From assembly GCA_964017045.1 (NCBI GenBank), contig OZ024801.1:36054757-36118756 (forward strand): a DNA stretch of 64,000 nucleotides. Direction: 5' to 3'. Made by a program: the position numbers and the translations under genes. This stretch comes from Omphiscola glabra. Taxonomy: Eukaryota > Mollusca > Gastropoda > Lymnaeidae. Positions 45,701-57,700 of this stretch are shown one piece after another. Every line of letters starts with the position of its first letter. Positions within the stretch are counted from its first letter, which is position 1. The notes under the pieces were generated by a model that searched no databases, was not told where the DNA came from, and worked only from the letters and a program-made list of their open reading frames with translations.

Positions 45701-48700
45701 AAATACTCTCTTGGCCTCAAAATCTCGCATGTAATCATTGTTGAACATGTTATGTTTAGTTCCATTGTCTGCCTCTGTAACGAAGTTAAGTTTGTAAATA
45801 GTAGCCTGGCCCCCATGTCCCGGCAGGTGAGACCCTGTCCCCAAGTTCCGGCAGGTGAGACCCTGTCCCAATGCCCCGCAGGCGAGACCCTGGCCCCATG
45901 TCCCGGCAGGTGAGACCCTGTCCCCATATCCCGGCAGGAAAGACCCTGTCCCCATGTCCCGGCAGGTGAGACCCTGGCCCCATATCCTAGCATGTGAGAC
46001 CCTGGCCCCATATGCCGACAGGTGAGACCCTGGCCCCATATCCCGGCATGTGAGACCCTGGCCCCATATCCAGACGGGTGAGACCCTGGCCCCATGTCCC
46101 GGCAGGTGAGACCCTGGCCCCATATCTTCCTGGCACATTTATTGATTACATTTCTTTTATTTGACCATAAATGTTCACTTTGTACGGACCGGCAAGGTAA
46201 GGCTCGAGGACCAGTGCCGGACCACCAATGGGGAACTCTGCACTAAGACAAATCGACGCAAGAAAAAAAAAAGAATGTCTGTTGGCTAGTCGCTTAAAAA
46301 ATAAACAAATTGTGTGTGGAAATGATACACTTTACCTGTGACTTGTTTTCAACTTCTAATTGTTGGATGACTTTTATAATATCATATTTTAAAGCCAGCA
46401 AATATGTGGGTCGCCTAAATCCACTTATTATGGATGTGGAAAATATATCGGATACCGCAGACATGTGTGCGCTACTGTGTACTACTGTGCACCACTATAT
46501 GCGCATAACAATCCATGTATCATCATCTTTGTTTCTCTTCAAAGTAGATTTTTATTGGTCCACACAAACAAATGTTTTTTTCCAGGAAGTCCCATCTCAT
46601 ACTAGCATTTCTAAAACAGTCTCCCCCCCCCCCCCCCCCACCACTGATTTTTCTCTCTCCGTTATTATTTTATTTACTCTTGAAAAAACAACTTAAGATA
46701 CTTAACCTTTGACCTTTGGTGAGCTTGTCTTTAGTCGACTTAGCCTCGTCTGTAATTCATTCTCAAAACTTCTCATAACTCTTCGCACACCCCCTCACTG
46801 GCGCGATTACACACCCCACACTCATGGGGCGCCTTCGTTCTTGTACCTTGCAAACACACACTCATAGGGGTGCCTGTGTACTCGCAGCTTGCACACTCAT
46901 AGGGGACGCCTGTGTACTCGCAGCTTGCACACACACACAAACACACTCACAGGCGCTAGTGCGCCCTCACTCATGCCACACCTCTGACCAGCCTTGCATG
47001 CTATCTATCACTCCTCCAGTGGGATATCGTCAAGACGAAGATGAAGCTGATAGCGGTCAGCAAGCTCGTGATGATGACCAAGGGTGAGTGGGAGAGTCTC
47101 TCCAACCTGACCAACATCTACACGGAGACGATCTTTAACAAGCCAAAAGTCAGTATCAGTTGTCTGCCTGCCCACCAGAGCGGTCATCCTAGCCTAGCTG
47201 CTCTCTAGAACAATCTTAGTCTGCCTTTTAGAACAATCGTAGTCTTCTTTCTAGAACAATCGTAGTCTGCCCTTTAGAACAATCGTAGTCTGCCTTTTAG
47301 AACAATCGTAGTCTGCCTTTTAGAACAATCGTAGTCTGCCTTTTAGAACAATCGTAGTCTGCCTTTTAGAACAATCGTAGTCTGCCTTTAGAACAATCGT
47401 AGTCTGCCTTTAGAACAATCAAAGTCTGCGTATTAGAACATTATTACATTTGCTATACAAGACAATTGCCTCTGTCTCCCTTGTCCCCTATAAGAAACTT
47501 AATTATTTCGGCCTGTTACACCTTCTTTGTCTGCCTACTACATTTCTTTTGTCTGCCTACTACAATATTTCTTTTGTCTGCCTACTACAATATTTCTTTT
47601 GTCTGCCTACTACAATATTTCTTTTGTCTGCCTACTACAATATTTCTTTTGTCTGCCTACTACAATATTTCTTTTGTCTGCCTACTACAATATTTCTTTT
47701 GTCTGCCTACTACAATATTTCTTTTGTCTGCCTACTACAATATTTCTTTTCTCTGCCTACTACAATATTTCTTTTGTCTGCCTACTACAATATTTCTTTT
47801 GTCTGCCTACTACAATATTTCTTTTGTCTGCCTACTACAATATTTCTTTTGTCTGCCTACTACAATATTTCTTTTGTCTGCCTACTACAATATTTCTATT
47901 GTCTGCCGACTATAATATGCACTTATTATTAATTTCATTATCTGCAACGGTTCTTGCGTTTCCGCAACAAACAAACGTATTAATGGATCCCTTCTCATTA
48001 AATAATAGGAGAGGTAGAGACCACACTTTAAAGATGACATTTCCAGGTGGTATCCTTTACCGAAGTACCGTGGGATGATGAGGGAATAACAGAAATGTCT
48101 GTGAATGACGTCATCAATCGTTAACCTCGTTGTGTTTAATCATATTGTCTAATTGTAATCGCTTTTTGCACGGCTTACCCAACCCACTGTGTTTATTGTT
48201 GCATCTTTTAATGTGCATGTTGTGTTGGCTATAACGCTTATCTTGCATGAAATTTGTGAATTTGATCTACTTTAACACATGTAAATTTGATCTATTTTAA
48301 CGCGTATTTAACTACGTTTAAAAGTTATTTTATTTTCTTATCCATACATTCTTAGTAGTGATGGGACGATACCAAAATTTTTAACGATTCCGATACGATT
48401 CCGATTCTACCCAATTATCCCGATTCCCGATACGATTCCCGATACGATTCCGATTCCTGGCCATTATTACATATATGTATTACTGTGACCAGATATGAAC
48501 ATATTTAATTAATATAAAAGTTGAGAATTGATTAGAAGAGTTTATTAACTTGCTATGGAAGCTTTACAATATGCTAGATAACAATGTATTGGAAAAGTTT
48601 TATATAAAGACATCTATCAATAATTCCATTTTAATAATACAAAGATGTAGTATTGAGTTCAAAATAATATAAATAATTCCATTTTAATGAGAAAAACCTT

Positions 48701-51700
48701 CATTCAGTTAAGAATCGTTTTGGTATCGGAATCGGGTCTGAATTAATCAGCTCCGATACCGATTCCCGATGCTTTGGAAAAATCCCGATATTCCGATACG
48801 ATTCCGATTAATCGTCCCATCACTAATTCTTAGACAAGAATTATTATTATTATTATTTAGAGTTTGTAAACTAAAATAATTTTAAAGTCAGACAAAGTTA
48901 CAAGAGAATACGCTTTATAGAGCAGCATGATATACACGTGCTATCATTCAATTTAGTGTTATTTGACTTACTAAGTAACATACCATTATGTAACTGAACT
49001 TTTATTATCTGTAAGAAGTATACAGTCATTTCCTCATATTGATTTCTATGCATTCATATTGACATTTGTTGACATCCCTGCCAGGGCGCCGACAGGTGGA
49101 GCAACGACCTCTACTTTGGTTTGCAGAGGGTGGCCAGTTTGAACCATTCGCTCATCAGGCTTGTGACCGCAATCCCAGAAAAGTAAGTCGTCAGGACCGG
49201 AGCACCTAATAGCGGTGCTGTCTGCGTTTTCAAAGAGTGCTACCCTGACATGGGGTTGTCACTGGTGGTGCCGTGCTACCCTGACATGGTGTGGTCACTG
49301 TTGGTGCCGTGCTACCCTGACATGGGGTGGTCACTGTTGGTGTCGTGCTACACTGACATGGGGTTGTCACTGTTGGTGCCGTGCTATCCTGACATGGGGT
49401 GGTCACTGTTGGTGCCGTGCTACACTGACATGGGGTTGTCACTGTTGGTGCCGTGCTACCCTGGCATGGGGTGGTCACTGTTGGTGCCGTGCTACCCTGA
49501 CATTAGGTGGTCACTGTTGGTGTCGTGCTACCTTGACATTAGGTGGTCACTGTTGGTGCCGTGCTACCCTGACATTAGGTGGTCACTGTTGGTGCCGTGC
49601 TGACCTACAACTTTTCCCCTACGACCGCAGTGATTTGTGTTCCAGATTATAACAATTGACCACACGAAATGCCCATAAATGACCACACGAAATGCCCGTA
49701 AATGACCACACGAAATTCCCGTAAATGACCACACGAAATGCCCGTAAATGACCACACGAAATGCCCGTAAATGACCACACGAAATGCCCGTAAATGACCA
49801 CAGAAAATGCCCGTAAATGACCACACGAAATGCCCGTGCTCCAGTGTTTTGACTAGGCTTTATGACAACGACCGTGTCAAGTGGCACGCGCAACGGGCAC
49901 CATTATTAGAGGGTCACAAAATCATCATTTTTCTTGCACTAGATGGGTATTGACATATAGTCAACTTTATTGGAAGAAGGCGCCTAAATTCAGACTTCGA
50001 CCCAGGCGCCGCTTTAGCTTGTCACGGCCCTAACAAAGGCTATCAAATTATCGCCAAGCGACCCTTCCCGTAGTTCCATACCCGTGGAGACCCACGTATC
50101 AATGGTGGCTGATGGCTACTCTTATTCAAATACCACAATTAAAGTTAGTGTTTTTAGAGCTATATAAGAGAGAAGTAAACACAGGGAAATCTTCTGATTG
50201 GTTGTTGGTATTTGTCAAAGCAGCGCCAGTAATGACAGGTCTGAATTTTAATTGAAATGCTGCCGTGACCAACTCTGTTGGAGTGGAGAGTGAACGCATA
50301 GCGTCATACTTGACGTGAATGTAGGTGTGTGGATATGAATAGGGTGGTGGACACGCGCACAGGGGTAAGTGAATCTGTCAATGCGACAACATTTGTGTAC
50401 GAGTATAGATATGTGTACGGGAGAGGATGTGTACACAATAGTGGATATGTTAACGAGCTTGTAGGCGTGTGCGAGGGTGCAATAGCGTACAGCGATTCTC
50501 AAGTGTTAAAAATTGTGCGCCTCTAGCACACGTTGAAAATAGTTGACAGGCTACTCAAGTGATTCTAGTAGACACACTACCGAAGTGTTACAAGATGACA
50601 CACTACCCAAGTGTTACAAGATGACACACTGCCCAAGTGTTACAAGATGACACACTGCCCAAGTATTACAAGATGACACACTACCAAAGCGTTACAAGAT
50701 GACACTGCGCATTTTGTGTCACCAAATAACTTTGGTAATTTAGGAAAGTTTGACTTGAGCAGGGTATAGGTGGTGGGAAGGGGGAGACTTGCCTCCAGGC
50801 ACGTCCTATTCAAATGTGGGTCAACGATTTGGTTCCCCCGTCAAATTAAAAATACATTTGACCTAACTCCGTCACGCCTCCGTCATGACAGCTGACCTTC
50901 ACTTTTTTTGTTTGTGGGCTTTTCAAATTCGTTCATAATTAAAGGCAGGAATTTGATTTTATTTCTGATTACGGAAGGGTACTGAAGTGAAGGGTTCTCA
51001 GAATGTGAAACTTTAAAAAGCTTTTATTTCACTTGTCGTAACTTAACATTTTTTAAAATATGTTTTGTTTTCGAGTCGTGGTGAGTCTTACGTGAGTCGT
51101 GGTGAGTCTTACGTGAGTCGTGGTGAGTCTTAAGTGAGTCGTGGTGAGTCTTAAGTGAGTCGTGGTGAGCCTCAAGTGAGTCGTGGTGAGCCTCAAGTGA
51201 GTCGTGGTGAGTCTTAAGTGAGTCGTGGTGAGCCTCAAGTGAGTCGTGGTGAGTCTTAAGTGAGTCGTGGTGAGCCTTAAGTGATTCGTGGTGAGCCTTA
51301 CGTGTACTTCTCGTAGCAGTTACGTAACAAAATTTCGTGCCGCCCCTGCCATAGAAAAGTGCTGAGAAGACCTCAACCTCCCTAAGCCATTGTAATATTT
51401 TCTGTATAAATGAGTTAATCCTAGACTTAAAGAAGTCAGTAGGAATCCAAATTAAGGGCTTGTGTTAACCCCAGACTTGAAGAAGGCAGTAGGAACCCAA
51501 GTTAAGGGCTTTAATTAACCCCAGACTTGAAGAAGGCAGTAGGAATCCAAGTTAAGGGCTTGAATTAACCCCAGACTTGAAGAAGGCAGTATGAATCCAA
51601 GCTAAGGGCTTGTGTTAACCTCAGACTTGAAGAAGTCAGTAGGAATCCAAATAAAGGGCTTGTGTTAACCCAAGACTTGAAGAAGGCAGTAGGAATCCAA

Positions 51701-54700
51701 GTTAAGGGCTTGTGTTAACCCCAGACTTGAAGAAGGCAGTAGGAATCCAAGTTACGGGCTTGTGTTAACCCCAGACTTGAAGAAGGCAGTAGGAATCAAA
51801 GTTACGGGCTTGTGTTAACCCCAGACTTGAAGAAGGCAGTAGGAATCCAAGTTAAGGGCTTGTGTTAACCCCAGACTTGAAGAAGGCAGTAGGAATCCAA
51901 GTTACGGGCTTGTGTTAACCCCAGACTTGAAGAAGGCAGTAGGAATCCAAGTTACGGGCTTGTTTTAACCCCAGACTTGAAGAAGGCAGTAGGAATCCAA
52001 GTTACGGGCTTGTGTTAACCCCAGACTTGAAAAAGGCAGTAGGAATCCAAGTTATGGGCTCGTGGACCGATCCCAGCCATCCCACCCTTTCCCCTATGTA
52101 GTTTTATTTATGAAAGCTCATTCGCCCACCCCCGGAAACCTGTTGCCGTTGTCAACTACAACTTGTTACCTGTTGGTCTACACGGGAGCCGTGGTGTTAA
52201 GCAGGTGTTTGAAATACCAGCAGTCGCTCCGTCAGAGGGGAGAGTAAGTAGTCTTGTGGTTTGTGCTGACATGGAGACATAGATACAACACTATGTCGTA
52301 ATGTTGATACAAAGATACAACACTGAGTTGTAATGTTGAGACAAAGATACAACGCTGAGTTGTATTGTTGAGACAAGGGTACAACAATGAGTTGTAATGT
52401 TGAGACAAGGATACAACAATGAGTTGTAATGTTGAGACAAGGATACAACATTGAGTTGTATAATGGGGAGCATGTTTGTGTGAACTCTCGTGTGATGAGA
52501 GGGAAACAAGCTCTGCTAAATGTGATGATGATTAGAAGACGAAATAACATTCATCGTGATAACAGTAAAAGATATCAGTTAGTTGGATATATTAGTCATT
52601 GGAATGTCAGACATCGGTAGCTTGAACAAAATAACACTTTTCTAAAATTCTATTATTATAATATATAAATATATAACGTTTAACATGTTTTCCCACTCTT
52701 TTCATAAGGGGTCGGAGTGGGGGAGGGGCGGTGAGAATAAAAGGCGTTGTTGCGTCATGCTTAATGTGGAATTAATGACACCAGGGTCACCTGACGAGTT
52801 TTTGAAATCGGCATGAGACACCAAGACTATCGATTGAGACCCTTTCCCTCTTGTCCAGAGCAAACAAGTTCTCCCACCTGGCATTTATCTATAAGATTTT
52901 TATTTTGACTGTTTGAAGCGGGCGGTGACCAGTGTAAGCTACAATGGTAATCTGGTGGTGGTTTGTTGTTAGGAGCCAACGGCTTTTAAACGGCTTTTTT
53001 TTTCTTTAGCGAGGCACACCAGAGAAAAGTATTTTCTGAGGGTGCATTGTGTGGGCACACTGGTTTAACGGGGTGGGGGGGGTAGGACAGTTTTGTCATC
53101 TTCAGTCCACGTCATACGGCTTATGTCTGTATATTTCGTGGGGGTGGGGAGGCGAAATCAACTACCGCACCGGGCGCCACAGATTCTAGATACACCACTG
53201 TATGGGTTTATAAATACAAGGCCTTTGGTACGGTGTACAAATGCGAGGCCTTTGGTACGGTGTACAAATGCGAGGCCTTTGGTTACGGTGTACAAATGCG
53301 AGGCCTTTGGTACGGTGTACAAATGCGAGGCCTTTGGTACGGTGTACAAATGCGAGGCCTTTGGAACTGTGTACAAATTCGAGGCCTTTGGTACGGGGTA
53401 CACATACGAGGCCTTTGGTACGGTGTACAAATGCGAGGCCTTTGGTAACGGGGTACACATACGAGGCCTTTGGTACTGTGTACAAATGCGAGGCCTTTGG
53501 TACTGTGTACAAATGCGAGGCCTTTGGTAACGGGGTACACATACGAGGCCTTTGGTACTGTGTACAAATGCGAGGCCTTTGGTACTGTGTACAAATGCGA
53601 GGCCTTTGGTTACGGTGTATTTGTATGTTTACAAGTAACTGAAATGTGTTTCTTGTACATTAAATAGAACCGTGGTTGGTTGCCCACCATAAAGTCGTAG
53701 TCCTTATCAACCCAAATCGCTTTGTTGACCTTCAGTCGTAACCCAAATCGCTTTGTTGACCTTCAGTCGTAACCCAAATCGCTTTGTTGACCTTCAGTCG
53801 TAACCCAAATCGCTTTGTTGACCTTCAGTCGTAACCCAAATCGCTTTGTTGACCTTCAGTCGTAACCCAAATCGCTTTGTTGACCTTCAGTCGTAACCCA
53901 AATCGCTTTGTTGACCTTCAGTCGTAACCCAAATCGCTTTGTTGACCTTCAGTCGTAACCCAAATCGCTTTGTTGACCTTCAGTCGTAACCCAAATCGCT
54001 TTGTTGACCTTCAGTCGTAACCCAAATCGCTTTGTTGACCTTCAGTCGTTTATGTTGTCATGATGTATCGATGTACCCGCTTTTAGTCAAGTCAACATGC
54101 ATTACAATAAGGCTTAAATAATGCTTGAACCATCATACCTCATGTTAGCACATAGACATTACCACAACCCAAAATACCATCACACAGACGGCACCACACA
54201 GATCCTACCACATCCCAAAATATCATCACACAGACGGCACCACACAGATCCTACCACATCCCAAAATATCATCACACAGGCGGCACCACACAGATCCTCC
54301 CACATCCCAAAATATCATCACACAGACGGCACCACACAGACTGTACCACAACCCAAAATACATCACACTGATCGCGTATACAACATTCCATAACTACAAC
54401 CATATCTTACCACACTGTCAGATTGTGTTGCTTCAAATTAGACTATCCATTTCAACATATGATATAGTGTTGTAACCATGTATGTTTTGTTGTACTATAA
54501 AAGCACTGTGTGCTATAAATGTGTTTTTGTATCATAAAAGTGTCTTTTCCTATGAATGTTTTCTTGCACCACAGGCTGCCTGTGACAGATGAGCTCCTAA
54601 AGCCATTCCTTGAGGAACTTACCATTGAAGAGGCAATCAGCAAGAAGAGGTTATTTATGTGTGACTTGGAAATTTTGGAGGGGCTGCCAGTCAGGGACGA

Positions 54701-57700
54701 CTTTTTTGTAAGTAGGGAGGGGTTGCCAGTCAGGGATGCCTTTGTTGTATGGATGGGATGCCATTCAGGGATGACTTTGTAAGTAGGGAGGGGTTGCCAG
54801 TCAGGGATGCCTTTGTTGTACGCATGGATGGGATGCCAGTCAGAGATTACTTTGTTGTAAGTACGGAGGGGTTGCCAGTCAGGGATTACTCAGTTGTAAG
54901 TAGGGGGTTGTTGACATTCAGGGATAACTTTGTTGTAAGTATGGATGGGATCCCTGTCAGGGAAGAATTTGTTGTAATGTATTATGTATGGGCTGTAACT
55001 AAAACAAAATACAAGCTTTAATGAAACAAGGGAAATAAGTTAACCACTGCTGTATCTTGTTTCTTGTGTGTCTGCATTAGTTACCTGCCCTAAAAACAAG
55101 GAGTCATGTTGATTTTAATTGGACTTTACATTTAATTTTTTTTTGGCACTTTCTTACAGCTTTTTGTCCATGGCTAAAGTAATTGGAACTGTTCAATGCC
55201 AATGATATATCACATGGGAAGTTGTACTTTGCCTTTGCACATTATTACTGTATATATTTAAGGACAGTATATATGTGTCTTCTACACATCTGAGCTGAGG
55301 TCAATGAATGGGTTAAGTGACAACTCTGTTAAGTGACAACTCTGTTAAGGGACAACTCTGTTGAGTGACAATTCTGTTAAGTGACAAATCTGTTGAGTGA
55401 CAACTCTGGGGTCAATGAATGTGTTAAGTGACAACTCTGATATGTAATGACTCTGTTGAAAGACAACTATGTTAAGTGACAGCTCTGATTTATAATTTCA
55501 GTAATCTTTAAACTTTAAACTACCTTGAAAAATAAGGATGATAACTGTTTAAATTAAATTATTCTCCCATGGCTGATTTCTCTCATGTCCCCCCCTCCCA
55601 AACAGCTGTGCACTCCCATTGGTCTATTCTTCGTTGATGACAAAAACCAACTGAGGCCTATTGCCATACAGCTGTTCCAGAAACCAGGACCAGGAAATCC
55701 AGTAGGTCACTTTTTTCCTCTTACACACAATGACACTGATACAATCTGGGTTTTTATTATTTATGTATATATATATATTTGAAACAATGCGGAAGTAATT
55801 GGGACAAGGTTAACTGGTTTTATTTTATATCAGTACTTACTTTTACCTGAAACTTTTGATAAGCCATGTCCACATTCTAGCATTAAATACGTTTCCAATA
55901 AATATATTGATGGCTTCAGTCAACAAGTTAATACAGACACTGGCTGCCAGTAGATCACTGTTAGGTGTGAACTACAAAAACTGGTTTCTCCATAAAACAC
56001 ATTCTTTTGCTCAATGTAGTCAAGTTTTGTTTGGATTACAAGAAAATGGATTCACCATTAAATGTGTAAATATTTTTATACCATGCGTGACAAATCATTG
56101 TCAACAATAAAATATTCAGGTAAGTAAAGGTCATGATGACCCTGCAATTCAAATAATCAATTAATAGAAAATTTTATATCTTTTGTTTTCTGGACATATT
56201 AGATTTAAGTTATGTTATTTTCTCAAGAGACCGTCCATTTTCTCATGAGACCATCCATTTTCTCATGAGACCATCCATTTTCCCATGAGACCATCCATTT
56301 TCTCATGAGACCATTGTGTTCCGCTATCCACCCAGTATCTGTTGGGATATCTGATTCTCTCAGAGTAAAGAAAACGCAAATCGTTTTTATTCAAGACCAA
56401 ACGGCCAATGGTTCATTTGTTTTTAAATTACCGTCTACCCAGCACAATATTTTATAGTTACTTCCCTTTGCCAAAGAGTTTTGTCCCTTCTGCAGATTAT
56501 TAGTAATGAACAGAAAACTCTATGCAAGTATTTTTTAAAAATATTTTATACATAATTGTTCTACCAAAATAAAACACTAGAATTTAATGTTAAAAAGATG
56601 ATGAAAAGGAAATTTTAAAAATATATACATTGTACCCTTTAAATATGAACGTTTTATTTGCTAAATTCAAATAGACATAGGGCCAACCCCCAAAGAAAGT
56701 CTTTAAAGCGATGCTCTAAAAATATTGTTTAGTAATGAAATTTAAATGAAAGTGAAATGTGGGTAAAAATGATTGTTTAAAAGTTTGAGATTAACCTTGT
56801 GTTGTTTAAAAAATTCAGATAGTAAAAGTTGTTATGGGCAAGGTAATACAAGACACTGCAATTTTATCAGCCTCTAACTGTTACCATGACTTGACTTGAC
56901 TACTTGACTTGACACTAACTAACATTACAGTCTCAGTTACGTCAATGTACTTATTCTATTTAAAGCCGGGGTGAACTCTGCACCTCGATATGTCCCATCA
57001 ATCCTCAGCACTTGCGGCACAAGAACATTTTGCACTAGTATCTGCCTCATCAGACATCAGGACACCAGCAGCCATCAGCACACCAGCAGCCACATTCAGA
57101 AATAGAAGAAATACGATGATTAAAATTCTAACTAGAAAGAATATTGACTTGAAAGTAGATTAAATTTAGGTCATATTGACAGAATAAATGCAGACTGACT
57201 AAATTATATCATAGATAGAGTGAGTGCATTCAGTTGACCAAGAGTGTTCCGGTATATTAAACTGAAATTAAATTGATTTGAACTACAAAGCCTTTTACAT
57301 TTTGTTGATCAACACACACAAACACAAATTTATTTGAAAACTACACAATTGTAAATGATCATGTCTAATTTGTTACCATAACATTACCCACTGTGATCAA
57401 TTTGTATGGCTCCCAAATATGAACTTTTAAAACTGTTTTATGATTTTAACAATATCAAGAACAAAACTGAAATCTTTTGAAACACAAATGCGCTGTGACT
57501 TAATTATTTGAATGGCTTTTTTTTCCAGCAGTGTCTGTACTCGGAAAATCCTTTTTTTTTGCTTGTTAAAATAAGTGGTCCTTCCATTACGTCAACATTT
57601 TTAACTAATGGCCTGTAATAAGCTGAAACCTTGAAGTTCCTGCACATCCCAGACCAAAGTTTAAATGATCTCTGCCTCCTATTAAATCATCATCTGTGTC

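Noticed and set aside
46150..46260. Possible further dispersed element with ACCGGCAAGG and CCAGTGCCGG motifs
   Set aside because: Too short and without a second copy in the window to define it.
47450..48078. Apparent multi-pass membrane protein frames
   Set aside because: Hydrophobic, Cys- and Tyr-rich translations come from the 25-bp pyrimidine-rich array and are open in all three frames.
54749..55021. Extra coding sequence after lipoxygenase exon d
   Set aside because: The frame arises from array units copied from the exon end and is out of frame with exon d after the third unit; kept only as a possible alternative-splice effect.
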